From Rhizobium indicum (lineage in GTDB: Bacteria > Pseudomonadota > Alphaproteobacteria > Rhizobiales > Rhizobiaceae): a stretch of DNA of 64,000 nt. Shown in pieces: positions 8,845 to 17,486 of this stretch; positions within the stretch are counted from its first letter, which is position 1; each line of letters starts with the position of its first letter. The notes under the pieces are model-generated. The model searched no databases. It saw only the letters and a program-made list of their open reading frames with translations, and had not been told where the DNA came from. The position numbers and the translations under genes were made by a program. The stretch covers positions 2,994,501 through 3,058,500 of the forward strand of contig NZ_CP054021.1 of the NCBI RefSeq assembly GCF_005862305.2, given 5' to 3'.

Positions 8845-9509
8845 GCCAGACCGGCTCCCAGAAAACGGCGTTTCCCGGCGAAAAGGAGCCGGCGAAGTGC
8901 GGCGGACATCGAAAGGTAGATCAACGTCGCCACCAGATAGGTCTCGAAGGAGCGGAAGGTGCGCGACTGAAGCAGATCGGCCTCCTGCGCCAGCTCGCGG
9001 ACGGATATTTGCGAAACAACCGCCGATTCCAGCATCATGATGATGATCTGGCTCGTCAGCGCCGGAAAAATGATGGCGATCGCCTGTGGCAGGATGATCT
9101 TGAAGAACACCAGCCGAGGCCTGAGGCCGAGTGCCTGCGCCGCCTCCTTCTGGCCTCTCGGTATGGCATCGAGCCCGGCCCCGACCACCTCGATCGTGTA
9201 GGCCGCCATGTTGAGGGTCATGGCAAGGACGGCGGCAGTGATCGGATCGAGGCGAATGCCAAGACTAGGCAAGCCAAAGAAGATGAAGAACAGCTGCACC
9301 AGGAATGGCGTGTTGCGCATGATTTCCACATACAGGCCGACGAGCTTGCGCAACCAAGGATAAGGTCCCCGGCGCGCGGCTGCGCCGAGAATGCTGAGAA
9401 CGATCCCGAGGACCGATGTGGAGACCGTCAGTGCAAGCGTCGTGCCTGCGCCATAAGCCAGAGCTCCCATTCCGTCCCAAAGCCAATTGAAATCGACGCT
9501 GTATCTCAT
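8841..9509 (-). CDS. ABC transporter permease, polar amino acid type (HisMQ family)
   Basis: A 222-residue membrane partner of the following permease. Signature RNTPFLVQLFFIFFGLPSLG lies around 66-85 and the EAA loop AIPRGQKEAAQALGLRP around 135-151. It follows the solute-binding gene by 144 nt, a gap that contains a 12-bp stem-loop. Together the two permeases would form the channel for an amino-acid-like solute; family and neighbours suggest arginine, ornithine or a guanidino acid (inference). Confidence 0.92.
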   Translation of the reverse strand: MRYSVDFNWLWDGMGALAYGAGTTLALTVSTSVLGIVLSILGAAARRGPYPWLRKLVGLYVEIMRNTPFLVQLFFIFFGLPSLGIRLDPITAAVLAMTLNMAAYTIEVVGAGLDAIPRGQKEAAQALGLRPRLVFFKIILPQAIAIIFPALTSQIIIMMLESAVVSQISVRELAQEADLLQSRTFRSFETYLVATLIYLSMSAALRRLLFAGKRRFLGAGLA

Positions 9510-9584
9510 CGCTTGTCCTTTGGAGCCGGATGATCCGGGCCGGGTCGGCCCGAAATCCCGATCCGCCTCTCAACCAAAGAATTG

Positions 9585-9630
9585 GAGCATGATGCCACCG
9601 CAATCGCTTACGGCTTTCGGCATCATGCTC
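9585..9630. repeat. Palindromic stem-loop/repeat between binding-protein and permease genes
   Basis: Perfect 12-bp arms GAGCATGATGCC/GGCATCATGCTC enclose 22 nt. The arms are the same as the ends of the repeats at 16825 and 63783, but the centre differs. Its position directly after the solute-binding gene fits a structure that stabilises that message and damps permease expression. Confidence 0.7.
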
Positions 9631-9653
9631 TGGTGAGTGGGAGGCCGTGCTCG

Positions 9654-10451
9654 TCAGTCCTTCAGGTTTTCAGGGTTGAGCGGCGCTTTCAGCCAGCTCT
9701 TCGAGCTTGCGTCGAGCGAACCATCGGAGATCATTGCGGCGACGTTGTCGTTGACAACCTTCTTCAGGCCTTCCTCGCCCTTGCGGAGCGCGATGTGCGA
9801 GGGGGAGCTGAGGAGCTGGAACTTCTGCTCCGGCTTCAGCTCGTCCTGTCGTGCCAGAACCTGCGCGCCGACATCGTTGCCGACGACCATCAGCTGGGTC
9901 TGGCCGGATATGAAGGCCTGGATGACCGAATTATAGTTCTCGAAACGCTGGATCGCAGCCGAGCCGGGGGCGACGGCCGTCAGCGACGTGTCTTCGAGCG
10001 TCCCACGATTAACGGCAACGGTCTTGTCGGCGAGGTCTTCCTTGCCGCTCACCTTCAGCGCAGCCGGACCGATGACGGCGATATAGTAGGGGGCGTACGG
10101 GGCGGCAAAATCGATAACCTCGGCGCGCTCCTTCGAATAGCCGACGCTCATAAGCAGGTCGACGCGGTCGTCGTTCAGGTAGGCGATCCTGTTCTGGCCG
10201 GTAACGCTGACCAGATTGAGTTTCACGCCGAGCCCGTCGGCGATCTTCTGGGCGACGTCGACGTCATAGCCCTTGATGCTCATATCGGCGCTTGCCGAAG
10301 AGAAGGGCGGGAAATCGGAGAAGATGCCGATGTTGATCTCGCCTGCGGCTTTGATATCGGCAAGTTCGTCGGCCTGCGCGGCCCCTGCCAGGATGCCGAA
10401 TACGGCAATTGCCGCGGTGGCGGTGTAGCGCAATTTCATAAGAGCAGTCAT
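9654..10451 (-). CDS. ABC transporter solute-binding protein, amino acid type (SBP family 3)
   Basis: A 265-residue periplasmic protein with a Sec signal (KLRYTATAAIAVFGILAGA, cut after AQA). The mature part is a family 3 receptor: IKAAGEINIGIFSDFPPF at the start, KGYDVDVAQKIADGLGVKL, and VDLLMSVGYSKERAEVIDFAAPY, the stretch that forms the amino-acid pocket. The start at 10451 has AAGGGGA 6-7 nt upstream. It sits between a ureohydrolase gene and two permease genes of the same strand. The likely ligand is a basic or guanidino amino acid, from context only. Confidence 0.9.
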   Translation of the reverse strand: MTALMKLRYTATAAIAVFGILAGAAQADELADIKAAGEINIGIFSDFPPFSSASADMSIKGYDVDVAQKIADGLGVKLNLVSVTGQNRIAYLNDDRVDLLMSVGYSKERAEVIDFAAPYAPYYIAVIGPAALKVSGKEDLADKTVAVNRGTLEDTSLTAVAPGSAAIQRFENYNSVIQAFISGQTQLMVVGNDVGAQVLARQDELKPEQKFQLLSSPSHIALRKGEEGLKKVVNDNVAAMISDGSLDASSKSWLKAPLNPENLKD

Positions 10452-10535
10452 GTCGTTCCCCTTTTTGAGACGTGTTGTGCGACAGGTGATGGATGGCAGC
10501 GGGCGCGAGGCCCGCTGCCGTTGTGGAGCTGGTTC

Positions 10536-11633
10536 TCAGGTCAGCTTTGTCCTGACCGCGGGACTGAACATCGCGAGGCACAGGAGTTCGAAAAGGACCT
10601 GCGCGGCGATCTGCGCGGTGTTGGTGGTGTTGTCGTATTGCGGCGCGATTTCCACGACGTCGCCACCGACGAGGTTGATGCCCTTGAAGCCGCGCAGCAA
10701 GGTCAGGGCCTCCCTCGGCTGAAGCCCGCCGACTTCTGGCGTGCCGGTTCCCGGGGCGAAGGCCGGATCGAGGCTGTCCACGTCGAAACTGAGATAGGTC
10801 GGACCGGCACCGACAACCTCCAGAGCCTTTGCGATCACCGCCTTGAGCCCCATCTCCACCACCTCTTCCGCGTGAATGACGGTCATGCCGGAGGCAAAGG
10901 AGAACTCCCAGAGATATTCGCCGCCGCCGCGGATGCCGATCTGGATCGTACGCTTCGGATCGAGCACGCCTGCCAGAACCGCCTCGCGGAAGGGCGCGCC
11001 GTGATGGAACTTCGAGCCCTCATAGGGACCAGCGGTGTCGCAATGAGCGTCGATGTGGATCATGCCTACCGGCTGGCCGGCCGCCAGGCCCTTGAGGATG
11101 GCGCCGGAGATCGAATGGTCGCCGCCGACCGACAGCGGGATGACCCCGGTTGCCGCGATCATCCGGTAGCAGGCCTCGATGTCGGCATGGCATTCGGCCA
11201 GGTCGAACCGGCTGCGCATCGGCACGTCGCCGACATCGGCGACCTTTAGCCCTCCCATTGGCGCGACACGCAGAACATGCTCGTAAGGGCCTATACGCTC
11301 GACAGCCCGGACGGCCCGCGGCCCCAGCCGCGCGCCTGCGCGATTGGTGACGCCGAGGTCCATCGGCACGCCGATCAAAGCCACGTCAAGCGCCTCAAGC
11401 ACCTCGGGCTGCAAGCCGTTCTCGATAAAACGGGCATCCAGAAAGGTCGCAGGATCGGCGAAGGGCCATTTGCGGCTGTCGCCGTCCTTGAATACGCTCG
11501 CCGCCACGGCGCGGAAGTGCGGATCTTCCATCTCCCCGCCTGCAGCGCTGCCGAAGCGCTTTCTCAAGTCTTCCAGAAAATCCCGGTCAATGGTCAAGGC
11601 AGGCTCCCACGGTATTGATGCTGCCATCATCAT
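10536..11633 (-). CDS. Ureohydrolase (agmatinase/guanidino-acid hydrolase family)
   Basis: A 365-residue Mn-dependent hydrolase of the arginase/agmatinase family, which splits a guanidino group to give urea and an amine. The metal ligands are visible: GGDHS near 170, DAHCD near 196 and DVDSLDP near 288. An N-terminal extension of about 60 residues before the core is longer than in E. coli SpeB. The start is one of three consecutive ATGs at 11633-11625; the upstream GGGCGG is only a fair site. It heads the amino-acid transporter run and diverges from a polyamine-type importer. Agmatine, guanidinobutyrate or guanidinopropionate are all plausible substrates; family membership alone does not decide. 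Confidence 0.87.
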   Translation of the reverse strand: MMMAASIPWEPALTIDRDFLEDLRKRFGSAAGGEMEDPHFRAVAASVFKDGDSRKWPFADPATFLDARFIENGLQPEVLEALDVALIGVPMDLGVTNRAGARLGPRAVRAVERIGPYEHVLRVAPMGGLKVADVGDVPMRSRFDLAECHADIEACYRMIAATGVIPLSVGGDHSISGAILKGLAAGQPVGMIHIDAHCDTAGPYEGSKFHHGAPFREAVLAGVLDPKRTIQIGIRGGGEYLWEFSFASGMTVIHAEEVVEMGLKAVIAKALEVVGAGPTYLSFDVDSLDPAFAPGTGTPEVGGLQPREALTLLRGFKGINLVGGDVVEIAPQYDNTTNTAQIAAQVLFELLCLAMFSPAVRTKLT

Positions 11634-11858
11634 CGGCGCCGCCCGCTTCTCTTGGAACCGCGAAAATTCGAGAGGGGATATAACGATTCTTGATAGACCA
11701 GGTCTGCCGAGGCTCCGCGAAGCGGGTAATGCGTTCATCCGGACGTTCAGAAAACTTTATAACCCGGCGAGAATTTTCCCACTACCGCGGTTGGTAACCT
11801 CCAAGCAGTCTCCGATGCGAACGGTCCGGCAGAGGGCCGACAACAAAGGGGACCTACC

Positions 11859-12935
11859 ATGTTGCACGATATGACACGCCGCCGCTTCCTCGGATCCGCC
11901 GCTGCCGCGGGGATTGCCGGCACGATGACCGGGTTTGCGAGATCCGCCGCAGCCGGCAGCGGCAATCTGACCGCCGTCGAATGGGGCGGCGATGTCGTCG
12001 AAGCGATGAAACAGATTGCCGCCGACCAGAATGCGGCGACATTCAACTGGGTTCTTCATCAGGGCGGCGCGGGCGCGATCCTGCCAAAGATCAAGGCCGT
12101 CTGGCCGAATGTCGACTACGACTACGTCGCCGGCTGGGAAGGCTCGTTCAACAGCATGGTGAAGGAGGATTGGCTCGAGACCATCAATCCTGCCGATATT
12201 CCCAATCTTGCGAATATTCCCGAGAAAATCATCATTCGTGACGGCAAGGGCAACATCAAAGCGGTCCCGCGCGCAGTTGGCGGCATGTATTTCGGCGCCC
12301 GAACCGACACGGCTCCGATCGCCGTGAAGACCATCGATGATCTGCTGAGCCCCGATCTCAAGGGTGCGATCTGCTGGCCGGGCCCGACACAGAGCATGAT
12401 GCTCCAGATTGTCGCGCTCGCCCTTCACGCCGGCGGCAGTGAAACGAATATGGAACCCGGGTGGAAGCTCATGACGGAATTGGCGAAATCCGGCAATATC
12501 GGCCGCGTCGCCATCACCGATATTGACTTCACCAATTCGCTAACGTCGGGCGAGACCTCCGTCGGCTTCTTCGCTGAGCCCGGCTGGGCGGCCGTGGCGA
12601 AGAACTTCCCGGTTACGCGTTTCACCAAGGACAGCAACTTCAAGGCCTTCCTCTACCAGAGCGGTTTCGGCGTGCTGAAGAATAGACCGAACACCAAGGC
12701 GACCCTCGATTTCGTCAACTTCGCGATCAGCCCGGACATGAATTCGCTCTACGCCAAGGTGGCTGGCGAAGCGCCATTGAACAGCAAGGCGGTCACGCCC
12801 GACAACCTCAAGCATCTGTCCTTCACGTCGGACGAGTTTTCGAGCTTCGTCTATGTGCCGGACTACAATGTCGTTCTCGAACAGCAGGATGCCTGGTCCA
12901 AGCGCTGGGAGCAGGACATCGCCCCGTTGCTCTAA
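11859..12935 (+). CDS. Polyamine-type ABC solute-binding protein with Tat signal
   Basis: A 358-residue extracellular solute-binding protein of the PotD/PotF type (SBP family 1). The N-terminus carries a twin-arginine signal, TRRRFLG at residues 6-12, then an Ala/Gly-rich hydrophobic stretch, so it is probably exported folded by Tat. The start at 11859 follows AAAGGGGACC by 5-6 nt; an ATG at 11871 is also possible. It is the first gene of a plus-strand operon with two permeases and an ATPase, divergent from the ureohydrolase. A polyamine or related cation is the likely ligand (inference). Confidence 0.88.
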   Translation: MLHDMTRRRFLGSAAAAGIAGTMTGFARSAAAGSGNLTAVEWGGDVVEAMKQIAADQNAATFNWVLHQGGAGAILPKIKAVWPNVDYDYVAGWEGSFNSMVKEDWLETINPADIPNLANIPEKIIIRDGKGNIKAVPRAVGGMYFGARTDTAPIAVKTIDDLLSPDLKGAICWPGPTQSMMLQIVALALHAGGSETNMEPGWKLMTELAKSGNIGRVAITDIDFTNSLTSGETSVGFFAEPGWAAVAKNFPVTRFTKDSNFKAFLYQSGFGVLKNRPNTKATLDFVNFAISPDMNSLYAKVAGEAPLNSKAVTPDNLKHLSFTSDEFSSFVYVPDYNVVLEQQDAWSKRWEQDIAPLL

Positions 12936-12951
12936 AGCGTGTCGCGGCAGG

Positions 12952-12981
12952 TTGTCGAAGGCGCGGGCGCGGCTTCGACAA
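12952..12981 (+). promoter_or_regulatory. Intercistronic stem-loop after PotD-like gene
   Basis: Nine-bp perfect arms TTGTCGAAG/CTTCGACAA enclose a 12-nt GC-rich loop, 16 nt after the binding-protein stop and before the first permease start at 13029. No T-run. It probably lets the binding protein be made in excess over the membrane subunits. Confidence 0.55.
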
Positions 12982-13028
12982 TCTCCCTTTCTCGTGGCCC
13001 GCAAGGGCGAGGAAAAGGCTGTTCCACC

Positions 13029-13913
13029 ATGACCAAGGTAAGGCGGCAACCCGTTGCCATTTCTATTCCGGATCGCCGAGATGCTGCCCTGACGCTCGGG
13101 CCAGCCCTCCTGGTGTTCGCATTCGGTTTTCTGTCACCGCTCATCAACCTGGCAATCGAAAGCTTGAAGGAGTTTACGCCGGGGCGCGTCGGCTCCGTGG
13201 AAAATGCCGCAGCGACGGTTCAAAACTATTACGAGCTTGCAAACCAGGCGTTTGCAAGCGTCCTGCTGACGACCTTCTGGATCGGTGGAGTGGCCGCGAT
13301 CATCGGCCAGCTTGTGGCATTCCCGCTGGCCTATTTCATCGTGCGGCGCATTTCGCCGCGGATGCGCACGCTCACCCTCGGCTTTTTGATTACGCTTGTT
13401 CTTTCCAGCGTCCTGATCAAGACGTATGCGATCGAACTGACCTTCGGGTCGGTCGGCATCTTCCGACCCTTCCTCTTGACACTGGGCCTCTCTCCCAACA
13501 GCCGCGAATATATCAATATCGTCGTTATTGCGGGTCTGGTTCACTCGATCATACCGGTCGCAACGCTAACGTTGATTGGCGCGATGCAATCGATCGATCC
13601 GCGTCTGCTCGATGCAGCCCAGTCGCTCGGCGCGCCGGGATGGAAAGCCCATCTGTCGATCACGCTTCCCCTGAGCTTCCCGGCCCTGATCTCAAGCACG
13701 CTCGTGTCGCTGACTTTCGCGATCAGCGCCTTCGTCATTCCCATGGTGCTCGGGAGGGGCCGGGTGCTTTTCATGTCGAACGTCATCTACACCCGGTTCA
13801 GCGATATCGCCAACTATCCGAGCGGCGCGGCGATCTCGCTCGTCATGCTTGCCGCGGCCTTGGCGGTCGTCGCTGTCATAACGTTTGCGCAGGCGCGGAG
13901 GGTTTCCCAATGA
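13029..13913 (+). CDS. ABC transporter permease, PotB/PotH type
   Basis: A 294-residue inner-membrane permease with about six hydrophobic helices; helix one is TLGPALLVFAFGFLSPLINL. The EAA loop reads DAAQSLGAPGWKAHLSITLPL, at about 196-216. The start at 13029 has GAGGAAAAGG 9-10 nt upstream and skips a 30-codon in-frame extension that lacks one. It ends in an ATGA overlap with the next permease. With its neighbours it makes a typical spermidine/putrescine-type importer. Confidence 0.9.
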   Translation: MTKVRRQPVAISIPDRRDAALTLGPALLVFAFGFLSPLINLAIESLKEFTPGRVGSVENAAATVQNYYELANQAFASVLLTTFWIGGVAAIIGQLVAFPLAYFIVRRISPRMRTLTLGFLITLVLSSVLIKTYAIELTFGSVGIFRPFLLTLGLSPNSREYINIVVIAGLVHSIIPVATLTLIGAMQSIDPRLLDAAQSLGAPGWKAHLSITLPLSFPALISSTLVSLTFAISAFVIPMVLGRGRVLFMSNVIYTRFSDIANYPSGAAISLVMLAAALAVVAVITFAQARRVSQ

Positions 13914-14749
13914 GCATGCAGTCTTTTGCAGCGAGAACCGGAGACCGGATCGCCGGTTCCCTTGCCTACGGTGTCATCGGCCTTGGATTGGCGTTCCTCG
14001 CCATCCCGTTGGTGATAACCTGCGTCATGGCTTTCGACGCCAGGACCTATCTCGGCCCGATGCCGCCACCTGCCTTGTCGCTTCACTGGTTCGAACGGCT
14101 CGTCTCCCAGGCGGATATCCTTGCCAGCCTGCGCACCAGCCTCATCCTGGCGGTACTCACGACGGTTCTGTCCGTCACGATTGGAACTGCGGCGGCTGTC
14201 GGTCTTGCCCGGGGCAATTTTCCAGGAAAGGCAGCGCTGACTTCGGCCTTTCTCTCGCCGCTCATCGTCCCGCCTGTTGTCATTGGATTCGGCCTGCTGC
14301 TTTTCCTGTCCAAGGCCGGTATCACAAATGGTATGGCGCGCCTGCTCCTCGGCCACGTGATCATTACGTTGCCCTATTGCATAAGGACCAGTCTCGCCAG
14401 CCTTCTCGGTAGCGACCAACGATTGACGGAAGCCGCAATGATTCTCGGCGCCACCGAGCGCCAGGCCTTCTGGACCATTACCCTGCCGCTGATGCGGACG
14501 GGCGTCGTCACCGGCGCGATCTTCGCCTTCGCAATTTCGATGGATGACGTATCGATCAGTCTCTTTCTGAGCGATCCATCCGCAACGACCTTGCCTGTTA
14601 CGCTGGTCAGCAACATGCGCGCGGCTTTCGATCTGACGATCGCTGCGGCGGCCGTGGTCCTGATTGCCGTCACCGCGTTGCTGATCGTCGTGCTGGACCG
14701 TGTCGTCGGCTTCGACACAGTCGTCGGCCAAGGCCTGTTTCGTTCATGA
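13910..14749 (+). CDS. ABC transporter permease, PotC/PotI type
   Basis: A 279-residue permease starting at the ATG that overlaps the stop of the previous permease by 4 nt. It has six predicted helices and the EAA-like loop EAAMILGATERQAFWTITLPL near 180-200. The open frame extends upstream inside the previous gene, but that extension is only a shadow. It pairs with the upstream permease to form the channel. Confidence 0.9.
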   Translation: MSMQSFAARTGDRIAGSLAYGVIGLGLAFLAIPLVITCVMAFDARTYLGPMPPPALSLHWFERLVSQADILASLRTSLILAVLTTVLSVTIGTAAAVGLARGNFPGKAALTSAFLSPLIVPPVVIGFGLLLFLSKAGITNGMARLLLGHVIITLPYCIRTSLASLLGSDQRLTEAAMILGATERQAFWTITLPLMRTGVVTGAIFAFAISMDDVSISLFLSDPSATTLPVTLVSNMRAAFDLTIAAAAVVLIAVTALLIVVLDRVVGFDTVVGQGLFRS

Positions 14750-14759
14750 GGACAATACG

Positions 14760-15824
14760 ATGATTTCTGCCGTGGAATTTCAAGGGGTCAGCAAGCGCTT
14801 CGGCGAAACTGTCGCCCTCGGTGATGTCTCCTTCTCGGTGAACCCAGGTGAAACAATCGCACTGCTTGGACCGAGCGGCTGCGGCAAGACCACCATTCTT
14901 CGGCTCATTGCCGGATTCGAGCGGCCCGACAAAGGCTCGATCCTAATCGACGGCGAGCCGATGGCCGGATTGAAACCCTATGAACGCAATGTCGGGCTGC
15001 TGTTCCAGCACTACGCCCTTTTCCCGCATATGACCGTCGAACAGAACATCGGCTACGGACTTCGCCATCGCAACCATCCGCCGGGGCAAATACCGCGCCG
15101 CATTGCCGAGCTGCTTGAGCTCGTCCGGCTCGTCGGTTTCGGACAGCGGCGGCCGCACCAGTTGAGCGGCGGCCAGCAGCAGCGCGTTGCGCTTGCGCGG
15201 GCGCTTGCCACTCATCCGAGCCTCCTTCTTCTGGATGAGCCGCTGTCGGCCCTCGACGCCAAACTTCGGCATGAGCTGCGCACCGAATTGAAGGATGTGC
15301 TCGCCGCGGTCGGCTCGACCGCCATCGTGGTAACCCACGACCAGGAGGAGGCGATGAGCCTGGGAGAGCGTATATTCGTGATGAACCGTGGAACAATCAT
15401 GCAATCCGGCAGGCCGGATGATGTGTATTGGCGTCCAGACTCGCGTTTCGTTGCGGATTTCATGGGTCGGACGAATTGGATTCATGGCTCGATTTCGGCC
15501 TCGGGCGGAACGGCCGGCAAATTTCGCTCCGAATCCGGCTGGGAGTTTCCGGTCGCCTCCACGGCAAGTCTTTCAGGTGCCGCCGAGATTTGCGTGAGGC
15601 CGGAAAGCGTCGAGATATCGTCCGGCGCTCCGGCTGCCGGAGCCATGCCCGGACGTGTTGCCGACGTCGTGACACTCGGTGCCTTCAGGCATGTCGTTCT
15701 GGACCTTGCCAGTGGCGACCGCATAATCTCGGCTTGCCCGAACCGTCCAGACATAGCCTTCGCTCGCGGGCAGGAGATCAGCGTTTCCATTCCCCCCGAG
15801 GCATGCGTTCTCTTCGCGCGATAG
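14760..15824 (+). CDS. Polyamine-type ABC transporter ATP-binding protein (PotA family)
   Basis: A 354-residue ATPase subunit. It shows Walker A GPSGCGKTT (about 39-47), Q-loop LLFQHYALFPH, signature LSGGQQQRVALARAL (about 137-151), Walker B LLLLDEPLSALD and the switch His in VVTHDQEEAMS. The C-terminal 110 residues form a TOBE/MOP-like regulatory domain with CVRPESVEI. The ATG at 14760 follows GAGGAC by about 7 nt. It completes a four-gene importer and is followed by a 9-bp stem-loop. Confidence 0.93.
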   Translation: MISAVEFQGVSKRFGETVALGDVSFSVNPGETIALLGPSGCGKTTILRLIAGFERPDKGSILIDGEPMAGLKPYERNVGLLFQHYALFPHMTVEQNIGYGLRHRNHPPGQIPRRIAELLELVRLVGFGQRRPHQLSGGQQQRVALARALATHPSLLLLDEPLSALDAKLRHELRTELKDVLAAVGSTAIVVTHDQEEAMSLGERIFVMNRGTIMQSGRPDDVYWRPDSRFVADFMGRTNWIHGSISASGGTAGKFRSESGWEFPVASTASLSGAAEICVRPESVEISSGAPAAGAMPGRVADVVTLGAFRHVVLDLASGDRIISACPNRPDIAFARGQEISVSIPPEACVLFAR

Positions 15825-15837
15825 GCTGGCATTGATG

Positions 15838-15859
15838 GGGCGCAGCTTGCGCTGCGCCC
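15838..15859 (+). terminator. Stem-loop at end of the polyamine-type importer operon
   Basis: Perfect 9-bp arms GGGCGCAGC/GCTGCGCCC with loop TTGC, 14 nt after the ATPase stop. There is no T-run, so either a weak terminator or a 3'-end protector. Confidence 0.55.
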
Positions 15860-15967
15860 GGGCTAAGGGTCACCAGTTGCCGGAAGGACATGGTTCGTCC
15901 AATATCCACTTATAGGCGGAGAGGCCCTCGGCTCTCGAGCGCCACAAAGTATGGAATGCGGCCTCTG

Positions 15968-16825
15968 ATGCTTGATCTTGATTCCTATCTGCTTCGTGCA
16001 TTTCTGACCGTCGCGGAGATCGGCACCGTCAATGGAGCAGCCGTCAAGCTGAACAGAACGCAGGCGGCCGTGAGCATGCAGATCCGCAAGCTGGAGGAGC
16101 TTGTCGGCGTTACGCTGTTTTCGCGTTCGTCAAAGGGCCTCGAGCTCACGAGCCATGGGCAGATCATGCTGGCTTATGCCCGCGAAATGGTCGCCCTCAG
16201 CGACGAGGTCGGGAAAAGGCTGACAGGCAAGATGATCGAGGACCGCATTCGCCTCGGCGTCGTTGAGGACTTCGCAGCCGGCCACCTGATCGACATTCTT
16301 AGTGCCTTCAGAGCCCAGAACCCGAAGGTCGAGATCGACATCATTGTCGAGCCGAATCGCCGCCTCGCCAAACTGTTTGAAGACAGGAAGCTGGATCTCG
16401 TGGTTTGCGACATCACCTGCCTCTCGCGAAAACCGACCCTGATCTGGACCGAATATTTGATGTGGACGGTCAGATCCGACTTCGTGGTGGATGCGGAAAA
16501 ACCGCTTCCCATCATTATGTTCGAGGAGGAGTGTCCCTGGACGCTCCCGACGATTGCAGCTCTGTCCCAGCGGAACGTCAAGTGGAAGACGGCGTGCGTC
16601 GCATCGACGCTGGTCGCTATGGCGACCGCGGTTCGCGTCGGTATCGGTATCGCGCCAATGATGCTCACCACGAAACCGGAGGGTTGCCGGACGCTTGACA
16701 GATCGGCGGATCTGCCCGGTCCGGTGCGTATCGAGATCGGTCTCTATGCTCAACCCGAGACGGCCGAAGGTGCGCGCTACCTTGTGGACTTCATTTCGCG
16801 GCATACGGCCATATTGTCCAGCTAG
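15968..16825 (+). CDS. LysR-family transcriptional regulator
   Basis: A 285-residue regulator with the N-terminal winged HTH at about 1-60 (LNRTQAAVSMQIRKLEELVG) and a LysR effector-binding domain from about 85 to the end. I chose the ATG at 15968 because the protein then starts MLDLDSYLLRAFL, the usual LysR beginning. An ATG 12 nt earlier and a longer upstream open frame exist, and no ribosome-binding site is strong. It lies downstream of and codirectional with the polyamine-type importer and is a candidate regulator for it or for the ureohydrolase operon. Its stop codon touches a repeat element. Confidence 0.9.
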   Translation: MLDLDSYLLRAFLTVAEIGTVNGAAVKLNRTQAAVSMQIRKLEELVGVTLFSRSSKGLELTSHGQIMLAYAREMVALSDEVGKRLTGKMIEDRIRLGVVEDFAAGHLIDILSAFRAQNPKVEIDIIVEPNRRLAKLFEDRKLDLVVCDITCLSRKPTLIWTEYLMWTVRSDFVVDAEKPLPIIMFEEECPWTLPTIAALSQRNVKWKTACVASTLVAMATAVRVGIGIAPMMLTTKPEGCRTLDRSADLPGPVRIEIGLYAQPETAEGARYLVDFISRHTAILSS

Positions 16826-16872
16826 AGCATGATGCCGAAAAGTGTGATCGGTTTTCGGAAGACATCATGTTC
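16825..16872. repeat. Rhizobial 48-bp palindromic intergenic repeat
   Basis: The element begins GAGCATGATGCCGAAAAGTG and ends CATCATGTTC, folding as a long imperfect hairpin. The copy at 63783-63830 has the same length and differs at only a handful of positions. It starts on the last base of the LysR stop codon. It belongs to the short palindromic intergenic repeats common in Rhizobium chromosomes. Confidence 0.8.
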
Positions 16873-17003
16873 TAGGAGCGTTCAGCTTCCATTATATCGG
16901 GTCAATTTAATTCCCTCTACCGGAGTTGCGAGCGAAGCCCCACAGTGATCGGATGAAGGGTCGACGACCCAATCTCAAGCATTCATGGAAGTCTGCGAAT
17001 ACG

Positions 17004-17357
17004 ATGATGGGGCAAGCCAAAGTTGACGAAACTCTCCTTGCGGACGCCGCCTATCTGCCCGGCCAGGTCGCAAACCTGACGAGGGGAGCGAGCGTGACGG
17101 CGCAGACCAACGAAATACTGGAGCGCATCAATGACATGCTGCTGCGCGAAGGTACCGACAAGTCAGAGGTCATTCTCGCCAATATCTGGCTCAGGGACCT
17201 TGCCTCATTCGAGGAAATGAACAGAGCCTGGGATGCTTGGATGCCGGATAGCGGAACGCCACGGCGGGCGACGTTTGAGGACAAGAATCTCCCGCCGATG
17301 TGTGCCATCCGTATCGACGTAGCCGCGTCGCGAAAGAGTGGGGCCGGGCAAATTTGA
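17004..17357 (+). CDS. RidA (YjgF/YER057c/UK114) family protein
   Basis: About 117 residues of a RidA-type protein. RidA hydrolyses reactive enamine/imine intermediates released by PLP enzymes and deaminases. The strand YLPGQVA near 17-23 and the tail IWLRDLASFEEMNRAWDAWM to PPMCAIRIDVAA fit the YoaB/YjgH-like branch. The start is uncertain: ATGs at 17004 and 17007 give the usual length, but the 16 residues before YLPGQ are atypical for the family and no strong ribosome-binding site is present. Its presence beside ureohydrolase, cyclodeaminase and polyamine-uptake genes fits detoxification of imines from that metabolism (inference). Confidence 0.75.
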   Translation: MMGQAKVDETLLADAAYLPGQVANLTRGASVTAQTNEILERINDMLLREGTDKSEVILANIWLRDLASFEEMNRAWDAWMPDSGTPRRATFEDKNLPPMCAIRIDVAASRKSGAGQI

Positions 17358-17377
17358 GCCGCTTGCGTTCGTCATCG

Positions 17378-17486
17378 TGCTCTAAAGTGCGTCGCGATCT
17401 TTCAGACGCTCCTCGCGTTTTAGGTCTTTGTTGTTGCGCATGTCGTTATCGCAAAACCGCGGCACACTTTTGCGCGACATGCTCTA
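17378..17486. repeat. Rhizobial mosaic intergenic repeat abutting a stop codon
   Basis: Read on the minus strand, the element starts at the TAG of the small secreted protein with AGCATGTCGCGCAAAAGTG, then GCGGTTTTGCGATAACGACA, and runs about 105 nt. The same succession, diverged, follows the xerC stop at 37449. Confidence 0.7.

Noticed and set aside
16926..17003. A 26-codon TTG-started extension of the RidA protein
   Set aside because: No ribosome-binding site before the TTG, and it makes the protein longer than the family; a start at 17004 is preferred.
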